From assembly GCA_916613615.1 (NCBI GenBank), contig OU744724.1, forward strand, positions 33,243,607 to 33,307,606: a stretch of 64,000 bases of DNA, in the 5' to 3' direction. Of this stretch, positions 25,447 to 38,494 are shown in pieces (position 1 is the first letter of the stretch; each line of letters starts with the position of its first letter). Origin of the DNA: Steromphala cineraria (lineage: Eukaryota > Mollusca > Gastropoda > Trochida > Trochidae). The position numbers were made by a program, and so were the translations under genes. The notes beneath the pieces were generated by a model. That model was not told where the DNA came from, did no database searches, and saw only the letters and a list, made by a program, of their open reading frames with translations.

Positions 25447-25638
25447 AGCCCCGGTATCGGGTCAGATCGCGCCGTCGATTACTCAAAGAGCGGGGACGGC
25501 CTCGGCGGCTTTGTGTGTAACATTGTAACGTTGCCGTGGTGGCTCCAGACCGTTTCTTCTCTTGCTTACCTTTACTTACTTAACACGTTAATTCGATACT
25601 ATCGTTTCCTGAGACGGCGCGTTAAAGGTTATGCTTGA
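25447..25638 (+). CDS. Same-frame continuation with a predicted membrane segment; possible broken 3' part of the 25138 frame
   Basis: This segment lies in exactly the same frame as 25138-25434. Three TGA codons (25432, 25438, 25444) separate the two. It encodes about 63 residues before a TGA at 25636. It opens with a Ser/Gly/Asp-rich stretch, then has a hydrophobic segment around PWWLQTVSSLAYLYLLN and a basic end (RYYRFLRRRVKGYA), the pattern of a C-terminal membrane anchor. It has no ATG of its own near the start. Alternatives are a pseudogene with clustered nonsense codons, an unrelated exon, or chance. Listed because of the frame agreement and shared base composition. Confidence 0.25.
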   Translation, partial: SPGIGSDRAVDYSKSGDGLGGFVCNIVTLPWWLQTVSSLAYLYLLNTLIRYYRFLRRRVKGYA

Positions 25639-25639
25639 G

Positions 25640-26578
25640 GTACAAAAATCTTTGTATCTGGTTGTATATCGAGATGGAAATGTTATTGAAATACTCATTG
25701 ATTTAATTCAAAAGTATGTTAAATACTCACAATGTTAGGGTCATTTTTTCGTTTAGTAACATTGCCTTTAACATTTGACATTTTTATCTCATTTTTATGT
25801 CAAAAGGCTGTATTATTGTTAATCTAGTAAAGTAACCCTGATATCAATCAGGTTTTTTTTTATCTAAGGAAATTGAATTGGCAATAATTATTTTGCGATC
25901 TTAATGTTTTGATGTGCAATGCAGTTTTTCACAAAGTTCTCCTGATTTTAATGACACCTTCCATTCCTCTCCTTCCTTTGAAGTTAAATAAAACACAGTT
26001 ATTCCTAAAAACGTAATATACTATATTTGAATCAAAGTTGCAATCATCAACAAACAGCTCAAACATCTGCAACCTGTAACATGGCTTCTCCTTAGAAACA
26101 TTACATGTTCAAAGTGTTGTTTTCTGAATTTTACTCATTATATATAAAGAAAAGACTTCATGATAGGCATGGATATCGGATCAAATATTTCTTTGATATC
26201 GATAGTTACAAAGATTGTACAGGAAGAGGTTGAAGAACCCGTCGTTATTTTGGAATAAACCAATATATATTTATCCAGGTAAAGCACGTTATCAGAACTC
26301 GTTGACATTTATTAATCGAAACCATATTTGACGTAATAATACGTAAAAGAAATTATATAATGACACGACATCGTCACCACATAAAATCATACGGCATCAT
26401 CACCATTTAATATACAAAATGTAACTACCTGGCCTTTTATTTGATCAGGGCAATTTACACATGCAAAACGCTTACGAAACTAGAAATCAATATATTTTAA
26501 TGAAATAGTAAAGATTAAAAATTGACTGCAACATGATAAATCGAAAGTACAGTCGATTCAAAAGTGAAGGTCAAAAAC
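25640..26578. other. AT-rich DNA, no gene seen
   Basis: No convincing frame and no repeat shared with the rest of the window. The only local structure noted is a small perfect hairpin (CCTGAT-ATCA-ATCAGG, 25837-25852) followed by a T run, which has no expected role in a eukaryotic genome. Confidence 0.5.
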
Positions 26579-26880
26579 TACACTCACAGACAAAATGAGT
26601 GAACAAATTAATTTCTATCAATGTGACTTATGTTGATAACATCTTTAATTGATATAACATGTATACATTTCATATTTTTTATTTATATTCCAAACATTAT
26701 ATAAAAAAATAGCATCGAAAAAGCTGTTTTAGGGCCCTTTGTGTATTTGAATAGTCATTCAATTCAAAGTGTCATACTCTGATGTTTAAAATTGTGAGTA
26801 ATTCTTCACAACTTGTGTGCCTATCACAAGTGTTCGTAGTCGCATTTCATTTATGAGTTTTGTCTGATTGTACTGTACAG
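26579..26880. mobile_element. Degraded relative of the 586-bp TA-flanked MITE
   Basis: TA followed by CACTCACAGACAAAATGA (26581) is a worn version of the 9783 terminus. The text then jumps directly to the equivalent of ~10045 (GTGAACAAATTAA) and follows 10045-10330: GAAAAAGCTGTTTT, GTGTATTTGAA, CATACT(C/T)TGATGTTTAAA-like and GTTCGTAGTCGCATTTCATT. The right terminal repeat is not recognisable. It is an internally deleted, older copy of the same family. Confidence 0.7.
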
Positions 26881-27973
26881 AAGTAATGATGGTAGATGTG
26901 CTGTAGGATATGAAAGTCGTTAAGCAACAACTACATGCCAAGATGTTATGGGTAAAACATGTAGGATTATGGAGATGTATAGATAGGATTAAATACGGCT
27001 CTCTCTAGACTCCTAACTGGACCCGAATTTCTGGCTTACGTGTCGTTTGAAAAATATACATTTTGAAAACTCTCTCTCCCGAATACCCGAGAAAATCGGA
27101 GAAATGCAATCATGTTCTGCTTACATGTAAATTCTCATGCCTTTTCGGGAAAAAAAGGGAAATTTAGCTGATATTAATACGACCAAGATCTCCACCCTCA
27201 GCATTTTAAACTGACGTTCTCGCAAGAAGACATTGATATTTCAAACATTTATTTGTATGACAAAATGGTGTATAGATGAGTCTATGAATCTATGTTCGAA
27301 AACGTCCTTTGATAGATGAACGATTTGCTAGTGGAATATTTCTCAAAATATCGAAATCAATGTTGCTGCATTGGTATGTTGATAATCCGACTAAGTCCTT
27401 AACATGCTTACCCAAGAAAATATCGAAACGTCACGAAAAGCTGCTAAACGTATATGCATATATACAGAGCTTATCATTTCATGCTGTCGCTCGTTCAGAA
27501 GTGCTGATCGTCGCTTGATGAATATCAATCCGTACTTTTTCGCAGGGTATCGTTTCTTTTTTAAGTTATTTTCTCTATTTATGTGTACGTTTTGCTGATT
27601 TTGTTGCATTTCGAATTTTCTTTTACTATTTGTAAGATAATTTTAAAAATATCAAATACAATTGTACATTGGTACTTTCTTTTAGCAGGAAATGAAGGTT
27701 TGATTATACATTGTTATTAACACGAACAAACTATGTAATTTAAAGTTTCTTCCCATATAGTCCATTATTCCCAGTCTATCTCCCAAATGTGGTTAATAAT
27801 ACTTCGAACTAAACATAAACTCCTGAAAAGTCTATAGTCGATCTAAAGCCTTTTTCATAAATAAAATGACCAACAGGGGCCGAATATAAGACCTATCTCC
27901 CTTATAAGGTCTGGAACTACATGTACCTTAATACCTACTGAAATAAACATGATGATAACTACCTTTTACCTCG
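26880..27973. other. AT-rich DNA, no gene seen
   Basis: Short overlapping frames on both strands at 27309-27609 have no recognisable motif and overlap antiparallel, which argues for chance. No repeats were matched elsewhere in the window. Confidence 0.5.
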
Positions 27974-28151
27974 TCTGTCTAACAGCCCCTGAAACAAAAT
28001 AAAAGACCCACACAAGTCTATATTATTGAAGCAAGTCTAGCTCTCTGCAGTTTCAGAAAATGAACAGCTTCAGTGGGCTCCTTTCAATAATTTAATAGTA
28101 GAAAGCTGCATTTAATATGTATTTTCATTTCAGAGACTAAAATTTAGTCTA
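27974..28151 (+). repeat. Right-hand fragment of the AGACTAAA/TTTAGTCT palindromic-ended repeat
   Basis: Matches 47870-48041: CTGTCTAACAGCCCCTGAAAC, CAAGTCTA, then TTTTCATTTCAGAGACTAAA and the terminal palindrome AGACTAAAATTTAGTCTA (28134-28151). The left half is not recognisable. Non-coding. Confidence 0.7.
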
Positions 28152-28769
28152 CCTATAACCAAGAGTCCAAAGATACCTATCCTGAAGTCTTACAACTGCA
28201 TTGAAAGAGTCTGATTTGAAGAACGCCTTTGAAGAGGAAAAACAATATTGATGATGAAATATTTTCAAGAAGCCATGCTACACTGCTATACGTTGCAGAT
28301 GTTTAAGCCACTGTTTGATCTCCCCAGTCTCGTCACATTAAAACTTTAAACCTTCACCAGGTTACACCCACCTTGCAATTGTTCCGTATTTATGTCTCAA
28401 ACTCTGCTTGCCTCCTTTAATTAAACTGATGGGTGTTAGTTTAATACGGAACAAAGTGTCAATTTATGGGTCGCCCGGTTCGACGTGTTAACGTGATATA
28501 TGTTTAGAGAGGGAATCGAGATGGTTTGGGATAGAGTCTGAAAGTAGTTAAGTTTGAATAGTTTGTTTTTGGAATCTTGAAGAAAACAACCAGAGGGATG
28601 AGTTTTATCATCTTTGAGTAACCGGGCTATAGCTAAAGGGCTTGTGTATACGCGAAGAACATCACAATGGCTACATCGTTTATTGAAGTTTTTGGATATA
28701 TTTTGAAAGTAAATGACGTTTTCTTTACCAGAATAAAAAAAGGTACACAAAGTAATTTTTATGAACGAC

Positions 28770-28860
28770 TTCTGTATTTTCACAGTAACGATAAATCTAT
28801 ACCGAAACGTCCCTATACCGTGAAAATAAAGTTGTTCATCCATAGAATTCTCTTTTCCTT
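28770..28860 (-). repeat. Terminal piece of a dispersed foldback-type repeat
   Basis: CCGAAACGTC followed after ~15 bp by AATAAAGTTGTTCATCCATA is nearly the same as 38580-38627 (CCGAAACGTCGCTACTGTCA, then AATAAAGAAGTTGTTCATCC). This indicates one dispersed family. The 135-codon minus-strand frame at 28436-28843 begins inside this repeat and shows no known domain, so I do not annotate it as a gene. Confidence 0.55.
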
Positions 28861-28924
28861 ACACTCATTCTCCCCCCACAGAGGCAGATCAAATCCTGAA
28901 ATGTTTATCAAGCCTCTGTTCTAA

Positions 28925-31900
28925 TTCATGGATTCCGGCAGTTTGCCCTGGTGGAATACATATGGACCACAATCCATTTGAATTGATTTTAGCAAATGAC
29001 AACTCTTCTCGCATGGAAATCGTGGTTCATATCACAATGCCTTAAGGTATTTGTCATTATACAGTAGTCAAAATGATGATTTTAGAATCGCTGATTGCAA
29101 ACCTAACTAGGATTGCCTCCAATCAGGCATCTACAATTCTACACCACAAAATTGGCGATTACGAACAGAGGCTCTATCAACATTTCATGACTTAATCTGC
29201 CTCTGTGGGGAGAGAACGCCTGACACTACAAACTTCAAGAATCCCAATGAAACATTCAGAACAATATAAGATAAATAAAATAAGTATTGAAACAAACAGT
29301 GCAATGTATCACAGTGGTTAAATTGAAAACGAAGAAATTTATATTTCACATCAAAGCAAGAAATCCCGTTGCTTGAATTAATGTGAGAAATAGAATCATG
29401 TTTCTTTTTACTTCTTTTTACTTCTGTGTATAGATTTATTTAGTCAACCAGGCAAAAGGTTACTTTAATCTAAAAAGATAAAGAGCACTAGTGGAAAGGT
29501 CTGCTGGTTTGCTTTGATCCAAAACAGATCTTTAACATTTCTACTTTTCTTTCATTCTAATGCACATTATTGTTTAGCAAAGTATTCAATATTTGAATAC
29601 ATCAGAGACACTATAGCAACAATTGAAGAACAATAGCTCCCTGCATGTCCTCGAGAATAATGCCGACAATGTACGGAAAGCCACAATAACGAGTTTAAAC
29701 TTTGTCTGAAAGCTTTATTGGCTATTAGCGGCCGGAGGAAATTCGTTGAAGTGCTTCAGAGAATTGAAACTCCTCAACCCGTTAGAATAATTTTCATGGT
29801 ATTCTAGGTAATTAAAGGGTTCGCTAATGAGGCTATTGGAGCCTGTAAGGAGCTAGTCTGTACAGAGGAGTGAGTGATAACGCTGGGGCGGACTGATCTA
29901 CTATGTAGATATGCAAGGGCACGAGGCATGAGGCGGCCGGATACACAGCACTCTCTAGCATACAATACAACTTCCCTTTCTTTCTTTTCTTTTATTTACA
30001 CAACACTTTTTTTAAACTTTACGAAGTAGGACAGGAGAGTGTCAAGGACATGCTGTTAGCCCAGTAACAAATGCGTCCGATATTTTTGTCCGATGCAAAA
30101 CGGTTGACCATTGACGTATACTAAGGTTTTGATGATGCTTGAATAAAACAAACCCTCTGCGTGAAGTGATAAGGATAAATTGTTATACTGAGTAACAATT
30201 GTTTTTGATATTCTTTCACATTATCAAACCAATACAAAATGTAGTTTTTTATAAATTGACAGTTGGTATAATCGCATGAGACATATTACGAGAAATGGAC
30301 TATCATAATGCTGTGGTTAAAGAGCTTTGTAACCACTTTCGTCTTTACATGCAGGAAGTTTTGATGCAATGCTTTACTGAATTTCAGGGCAGTAGTTTAT
30401 CACCCAAGCTATTTCCAGCCAATGCTCGCAGGTAACACATCGATGCATATTACAGTGTTAATCCTTGGGTTCATTAATCATACGTGACATTTTCTTCGTT
30501 CAGCAAAACTTACTTTCAGGAACTTCCCTCAATAGATATTGAACTAGACTCGTGTAAATGTTTCTTACTATATATTGTCTAAAGGACTAGAATTTCCTTC
30601 GAATAAATGCGGAAGCTGAAGAATGTTGTCGTGGCCTATCCCTTGGACTCTTATTCATATTAAGAATTATTTCGGCTTCTTTTCCATCCATGTTCTTTTT
30701 ACTTGTGTTTATTGCTTATTATGAAAAGGATATTGTGCATCGTAGGGTAAACAGGGACAACATAAAAACATGACACAGGGTTAAGTTAGGGGTAACAGTG
30801 AATTGTATTTCTTGGGTTGCTACAAGGGGCACCGCTCCTCCCATCGATTTAACGACGGACACATGGGGATGTTTCAATAAATGCTCTGGTCTTGTACCCA
30901 TGACGTTACGGAATGTTATCTGTTAAGAACCCCCTGGTCCGTGTATTTGATCGGATGTCGTTACATATTCAGATTTAATTCCATGACCCTGCTGGCTTGC
31001 ACGGCAAATTGTCACATAATTTCTCTCTACTGGCTTAGTGCTGTGTGTGTAATAAGCAATAACTTGTTCCTAACAAAGGAGGGTCCTATAAAGATCGAAT
31101 TTGTAAATGTTTAAAGAGCCTAGTTTCGTCTGTTTCAGCGGGATATGAATTATGTTGTATCTAATGTAGTAAATCAAACAAGCTTTTAAAATTTAAAGAT
31201 GGAAATTAAACTAACATAAAATCTATGCAACGACGAAACCTACGAATGTTGTCTATCAGAGATGTAAGTACCTAAGATGTTATAGATTGTCATTAAGAGC
31301 CTGTTGTATTTTGATATTGACTAATGTTAATAAAATTGCACAAATAATAATAATAATCTGATATATTCTTCATAATACAGCTTAAGTGAAAACATACATA
31401 ACTCATAGTAAAATGTGTAAATATATATATTTTTAAAAAATAAATGAAGATAAGTACATACCTTACCATCTATACAACTAAAACAATGCATTATCTATCA
31501 TTCAGAAGAAACACGACAGTGTACCTTTAAGACTTTACGTCAAATTTCACGTCAAATTGTGCATAAAACTAACACATTCGCCCCAACGAGTTGCTAGACC
31601 GTCATGTGGTTATCTCAGAGCGTACTGTCTGACTGCTCACAACAGTAGCGTCTTTTGTTAGTTCCTAGACAGACGTACCTCGATTTATTTCTTTTAAAAC
31701 AGTAATTCTCATAAAACTTTATTTATTTCTAATGTCAGTTTATAACATGAGGGTTAAGGCTGCTCGTAGGGGGTTATTTACTGTGAAAGAAGTCATAAAT
31801 ATCATATTTGTTCGAAAAAGACAATGGATTGACTGTTGATTCTGCCTTATGAACAACACGAATGTTGGAACAGTAGAAATTTTAATGGCTCTGCAATGTA

Positions 31901-34900
31901 AGCATAAAGAGTCTACGTATAATTGAAGTTTAATAGTTGTACACAAAAGCATAAGGGTGTGTTTTCTTTTTACTTTATGTAAATTGGAAATGCTTTTGAA
32001 TAGTAACTGAACATATCAACGAACGTTTAAAGGCCCATTTTCATACTTGCATGCGATTCGATTCGGGATGAAATTTAGCTATTGAGAATATTCATACATT
32101 TCTCGGTATCTAGAAACCGTACGTTGTGAAATGGCCACACTTGATTCGCCTTCATGTCGACTGCCGTTTCGGTCATTTTGTAAATTATTTCCTATTTTAT
32201 GAATTTTGGTCCAATTTTCCCCAGGTTGGTCGCAAAGGTTTGCAATAAAAAAAGAAAAACAGTAAAATTACTTTTACAAATATTGAACTCTGAAAATGGG
32301 TCTTTAAATGCACATGAGGCAGGTAAATGGTGAGAAACTTTGAAGATGAATGAGCTTGGAATGAATACGTGTACAAGGGAATGTTATAACCTAAATGTAA
32401 TCAACACCTGCTATTTTAGTCTCTCTTGAACGTTGAACGTTTTTAAAATATTATTATGAAGACCATAATAACTTCATCGCTTGTATCTGCCGTCAGAAAA
32501 TGCCAGACAGTACGAAAGTAAGATGTCGAGTATTTCTCATAAACGATTTTGGTCTGATATAACATGAAGGGAAGCCGTCAAACATCTAGGTTTATTAGGT
32601 GGTAGAGAAGGTTTTAAGTTTTATTCTTTTTATCGAAGACAATAGATTGACTGTTGAGACTGAAGGAATGTAGATATAATAAAGATTAGATGGTGTCACC
32701 AAAATATCATAAAATCTAATGTCTAGTAGACGTGTTTGTTTTTTGAATGGAAAAATATACAAAAATTCTATTAAAAGCATATCACATTTTACAAAGACAA
32801 GCCAGTACATTTTAATCATTGACCTGATCTCATTAAGGGTGAAAATTTCATAATGTCAGCGTTCAACTCGGCAACTTCAAAGAAATGAACCAAAATGGTT
32901 TCTGTAGTTTCAGTTTTCCTAGATATCATTGAAACTGAAATATGTAAGAGTATTTGATTTTCCATACTGCGTATGTCAATTTTAAAATATATCAATTTCG
33001 ACAGTTCAATATTCTGTTGACACAATTTAACCTCAAACAAACTCTTGATCTGAATTAATTGCCATAATTAATTGTTGAAACCAAACAAAAAACTGTTGTC
33101 TTTAAGTGTTCTCTTTTATCGGCTCACTTTTCGTATAAAAGCGTTCCAAAAAATGTCCATATGCTGTTACAATCAGATCTGTTTCATTCAGGAGCCACTA
33201 TCCAAGCTCCATTCACAGGCTTATAATAGACAAAATATGGTTTTAAATAAATCAAAATTCCCATTCCCAATTCCAAAAATGGAGTATCCAATATACATAT
33301 CATTAAGCTGATGTAACGTAAACCTTAATCTTATGAATCAGAAGCACTAGGAGAAGCACGTCCTATTCTCTAGTTTCTTAATTGCTTGTCAAATCAAACT
33401 TGTTTTAGGTAATTTGATGCAGAAACACCTTCAAAAAGTAATTAAATAACAATTTTCTTTACGTTTGATTCAAATGGTGTAACCAATAGCTTTACGAATC
33501 AGGAACAGATACATGTAATTCCGTTTCATACTTTCGTAATCGTTTGAGCAAGATAAATAGATGTGTGAATGGCCGTTTGAAGTTATTTGAAGTTCATGTT
33601 TACACGAACGAAACGTTGACCCGCATTAGTTAGGAGTGTAACGGAATACACACAATTAAGTACATATCGCTTTAATTCACTCACCCGTGGGTGAAACCAC
33701 GTAACCTGGATGGAAAGCACGCTGTAATAATGCAAACTTATATTGGCTCTTTTCATGTTTGTTAAACTCTGGAGACATAAAGCGTCTATTGTTACTGTAC
33801 ACTGGGCCTGTATCCTGCAAGGTTGTTACTTTCACCAGTGTCCATTCATACAGACACTTGATAGTCGGTACAAGCAAATATTTGCGGTTTCAAATATGCA
33901 GGCTTGGTATGTCTTGGAAAGCATTCGTAAAGGTGTATGGCTATCTAATATGGCTGAAGCGATTTATGCTGAAATTAATTGTCTATATGCACATATTGAA
34001 TAAGCTTGAGACTTTGAGCCTAATTTTGGAACCTTGTATCTCCATGTCCCAGTGCCAGGAACTATCATATCTAGGTGTGAACGTGATAAAAGAATTATGC
34101 GTGTTAACATATTATCTAACATACGTTTTCAGAACTCATAAAATCTATTCTGGTGTTGTAAGACGAATGCGTATATATCGTCAAAGTTAAAATGGATTTA
34201 GGGGTGAATTGAAATGTTTATTAATCGTTTTCAAAGACTAAATAAACACAATATTTTGGTCTTTGAGTAACTATTTACAAATTGTTTAAAGGTTTTCAAA
34301 CTTCATGCATTCTTATCTTGCAATTAAACGCTTGGTCGTATTAGCACTCAAGATGTACGTGTACGCGTGCTATTTGAAAAGGGTAATATGTAAAAAGCAC
34401 ATATCAACACCAAAAATGCCTTTAGAAATGTGTTCTGTTTCTCCATCAAACTTGTACTAACAAACTTAATAGACATTGCATTTTTGTAACACTTCAGAAG
34501 AAACTTTGTTATCTTGGTTTTAATCAAAATAACGGAAAGTTCAAGTCAGCTTCGCTTTAGCCCTTCAGGAGCATTAACACGTATCAGGCATGTAGCAACA
34601 GCCACTGGCATCTTCGCTCCAAGCCAAGTGTTAAGTGACGAGTCCAGGTTACAAGAATTGGTCTGGCTGTTAATTGCTGCACTTTAAACAGAAGCAATCT
34701 AGGAAGTTTTACCTATCAAGGAGTGTATTTGTCCAGGACACTCATTATTTGAACCATGCAGTGGGTTCACAACCCTGTTAGCTGCACATTGGTTAAATAA
34801 CTTTGTGCAGATTTGTTTGTGTTTGGTTCCTGCGAGGCATGTGTTATACAGCGGGTAGAGCACGTGGATGTGTCACATCCTCTGTTAATAGGTAGATATC

Positions 34901-35930
34901 TTGGTGTGGCTATTGCTGCAGCAGCTGCTAAATTCCTCGCTGTAAACTTGGATTGTTGGCAATTCTCCCTATCTTGGCTAATACAGGAACATATCAGCGC
35001 ATATGTGTCTGTTTGTTTACAGTAACCGATAACCTTAATCACCAATCCCGTTTTTCTACCGCACGTCAGCGTCAAATGTTCAGACAAATTGTCTATTATC
35101 AATATATGGCTTTTTACGTACCCTATCTGTATTTTCCTGACATTTCATATGCCTTCTTTTTGTTTTTCACACTGCTAACTATCAGTTTCTGTGTTGCGTT
35201 GTATTGCAATTATTTAACATTTTTGTTCCATGTTTTTCTTTTAATTAAGGAATGATTTCAAAACTTTGAAAATGAGCTTCTTTCGATACCAATCGACGTA
35301 AGATGTATACGATAAGGAAAACAGAAAATGTCTATGAAACGTACAATGTATATGTCTATATACACGTCTAGCAAATAATTAAGAATATTACTTTCCAATT
35401 GGAACAAAAAATGCCAAAGATAGCCTATCCATTAACTGCATGCTGAAACATCATCGTGAACATTAGTGAACAACATTAAAGGCTTTGACATTCGACCTTA
35501 ATAGTCATATAGACAATCGCTGTTCTAAATTATATAAGCATCTGAAAAATCTAACACCAAAGTGTTTAAGAAGATTAAGAGAAACCCTTTTATTTGGAAG
35601 AAAACCGTGTACCCGGAAACTAGAAATATTGGTAACATATGCAAATTGGACTGTGACTATATATTAATAAAGCGATTTTCCCAGCCGCCTTACATGTATA
35701 AATGTGTTGAAAACAATGTGTTTCCAACAAACCTGCATGGATAAGATGCATGGGCAAATGAAGCACGGATGCCTTCAAAGGTTAACATTTTCACAAACTA
35801 GAATGAGAGCAGGAATATGTGTGCACCATTGCGAATTTATGCAGGGAATATGACATATGTGAACATGCGCTCTAAGAATGCACCCTACACTCATATCGCA
35901 TATGTGCTCCATTATGTGCCTCAGACCCCG
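28925..35930. other. Long AT-rich stretch without identifiable genes
   Basis: No domain-bearing frame was found in about 7 kb. The largest frames (33759-34190, 143 codons; 34767-35102 on the minus strand, 111 codons) overlap others in different frames and contain no recognisable motif. Two GC-balanced, repeat-free islets stand out: 29700-29960 and 34550-35040. The latter contains TGTTTGTTTAC (35006-35016), a perfect forkhead-type site. These could be regulatory, but nothing in the sequence alone proves it. Confidence 0.45.
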
Positions 35931-35931
35931 C

Positions 35932-35968
35932 GGAGGGGAGTTGGGGAGGGAAAGGGGGGAGGGTAGGT
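35932..35968 (+). other. G-quadruplex-forming candidate
   Basis: A purine-rich run with five G tracts of three to six bases (GGGG, GGGG, GGG, GGGGGG, GGG) separated by one to three bases satisfies the standard G3+ loop rule. It directly follows CCGCGG in otherwise AT-rich DNA. Composition alone cannot show whether it folds in vivo. Confidence 0.6.
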
Positions 35969-36943
35969 GCTCGCATGTCTCTTAAACCACTTGAATCATA
36001 AGTTGCTAGGCGTTGCCTTTGAAATATTTTTAATTGACGAAATGGGAAGATCATACTATGCACTGGATATGAACTTCCCACGATACAGACAAGAGGATCT
36101 CGGCTAAAACAGTTCATCTTATCTCGCTAAACGTGCTCCTTAATGAAGTTATCATTTTCAAGGACAAAAGTAAGAAAAGCAACCTGTTCTTTTGGTCTTG
36201 CTTTTTATCAAGCCCAATTAGAACATTACAATCATAATGCTCTTTGTTTCCGCCTGATAGGTGTAATTGCTTGGAATTAAAATGGCAAGTGACAACCAAA
36301 AATATTACGACAAATGCTGATAGTCATGCCTCTTTTAGGATTTACTGAAATTGCTATCATATTCATTTAATTAGTTTATTTGTTCTCTACACTGATAATG
36401 TTAATAGACCTTCATCGTATCTGCAAAAAGAATGCCAATATGGCGACAGACTTTATTATTTCCTTTTCCTGTTTACAACGTAACACTTCGATGGACTTAT
36501 ACATCCAAAAGCAAAATCGATATAAAATAAAAGTATCTAGATAGTCAGATTGTTACCGGAATGTGTGTATCTCCGTAGAAGCATCATTTTTAAACGTTCA
36601 TACCAAAGAAAAGTTAAGTATTAATAAAATAAGTACGAGGGAAGGCAGTTGCAAAGAATTCATAACAATCTAACAAAACGGATGTGTCGAATTTGGGTAA
36701 ATAAATTAAAAAAGTCACGAAGATACTAACGGTTGTGTAGGATGTGCTGAAATTGTTTTCCCCACTCTTGGTTTTATGTTTGAATTGCTAATGTACCTAG
36801 GATGGAAACTGTTGTCGGTACGATATTAAAGAAATGACGTTGTCAACCGTAGAAACATCGATATCAATACGTTGTCAATCTTAAGAATTGGTCTTAAAAC
36901 AGATCATAACTAATAGTTAAACGTTTCCGATTACACTATTTAA

Positions 36944-38239
36944 GCTGTTTTCATTAGTGAACTATACTATGATATTGCAAGTAACGGTAAACATGGCATA
37001 CAGATGTTTCCTGATATCATGGAAATCCTTATGCTTTTGTTTGCGGATGATGTTGTTTTAATGTCTGATACTGTGATTGGTTTACAAAACCAGCTAAATA
37101 TATTATATAATTACTCTAAAGAATGGAAACTGTCAGTAAATTTAGCTAAAACAGACATCATAGTATTTAGAAAGGGCGGTCCTTTAAGCTGCAAAGAAAA
37201 GTGGTATTTTAATGGAGATGAACTTAATATCGTAAACGGTTATAAATATCTTGGTATAATGTTTAACTCAAATTTGAACATGGAAAAATGTGTATTAGAT
37301 TTATCATTGCGTGGTAAACGAGCATTATTGCATATCATGTCTGTTTCTCACAAACTTGGAGTTTTGACACCGAATGTATTTTTTAAGTTATTTGATACTC
37401 AGATACAACCAATCCTATTGTATGGATCTGAAGTGTGGGGTATTCAAAGATATGAATGTTTAGAAAGGATTCACTTACTAGCCTGTAAAAAGTTTTTATG
37501 TGTTGGAATGTCTACTCCAAACTGTATGGTTTATGGTGAATGCGGAAGATATCCACTTTATATTAACTCACAAATAAGATGTTTAAAATACTGGTTTAAG
37601 ATTCTACGTATGCCAGAACACCGCCTTCCAAAAATAGCTTACAACATGATGTTTCACCTTGATAGCATCGGCAAAATTACATGGGTATCACAGATTAGAC
37701 AATTATTATTTTCTCATGGATATGGTTTTATTTAGCTCAACCAAAATGTTTGTCAGCAACAGATGTTTTTAAAAGGTTTTCGTAACGTTGCAATAAATAT
37801 GTTCTATCAAGGATGGCATTCCAATATTGAAAGCAGTTCACGGTATGATTTGTATAGAAAGTTTAAGAGTTTATTAGAACCAGAAAAATATCTATCAGTC
37901 TTAACGAATAATCTTTTAAGAAAGTTATATATCAAATACAGACTTGGTTTGTTAAAACTTATGATTAACTATGGAAGATATATCTCGCTTGAGAGATCAC
38001 AAAGATTATGTCCATTATGTAATGATGCTATAGAAGACGAAATACATTTTACATTTGATTGTCCGTATTATACTGAACTGAGATTGAAATATCTACCGAA
38101 ACGTTTCTTCTCGATGAGGAGTGTGATAGCATTTACAGCACTTTTGTCATCAAATGATGAAGATGTCATATTGAAATTATGTTTGTTCATAAAACATGGC
38201 CTGGATCTTAGACAAAATGTGTTAAAGGGAAATTCGTAA
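36944..38239 (+). pseudogene. 5'-truncated non-LTR retrotransposon reverse transcriptase with one in-frame stop
   Basis: A frame opens right after a TAA at 36941 and runs to 38239 with a single TAG at 37733-37735; the parts before and after are in the same frame. It contains the RT active-site box LLFADDVVLMSD (near 37030), KTDIIVFRKGG, GYKYLGIMF, QPILLYGSEVWG and, near the C terminus, CPLCNDAIEDEIHF-DCPYY. This last is the Cys/His motif and helix region typical of LINE C-terminal domains. Everything upstream of RT domain 5 (endonuclease, fingers) is missing, the usual result of incomplete target-primed reverse transcription. The TAG is one transition away from a Trp codon. Clade is uncertain (I/Nimb- or CR1-like by feel). 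Confidence 0.9.
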
Positions 38240-38360
38240 TCTATGCTTTGTGTTATGCAAAATCTTAAACTATTTTTTTTTATATAATCCTACATATATG
38301 TGAATCCTAATTCCATTGCTATATCCATGCGCATCTCTGTAAGGATGTATATATTGTATT

Positions 38361-38401
<41 letters not shown>

Positions 38402-38460
38402 ATATAATTGTATATGGGCCAGAGGCCTCAAGTACAATAAACTTCTTTTGACTTTGACTT
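38240..38460 (+). mobile_element. 3' untranslated tail of the LINE
   Basis: After the stop codon, a T run and a (TA)n microsatellite (38365-38395) lead to GGGCCAGAGGCCTCAAGTAC, an AATAAA signal (38437-38442) and a CTTTGACTTTGA terminal repeat. This is the form of a LINE 3' end with a short repeat tail instead of poly(A). It fixes the element's orientation and right boundary near 38,460. Confidence 0.75.
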
Positions 38461-38494
38461 TGAGTGGCATAGTTGATACTAGAAGGAAGACAAG

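Noticed and set aside
25837..25860. Hairpin followed by a T run as a rho-independent terminator
   Set aside because: Eukaryotic context; short palindrome in AT-rich DNA without an adjacent supported gene.
28436..28843. 135-codon minus-strand frame
   Set aside because: Starts inside a dispersed repeat arm shared with 38580-38627; no recognisable domain.
33759..34190. 143-codon plus-strand frame
   Set aside because: Overlaps two other frames, has no motif, and its codon use looks like random AT-rich DNA.
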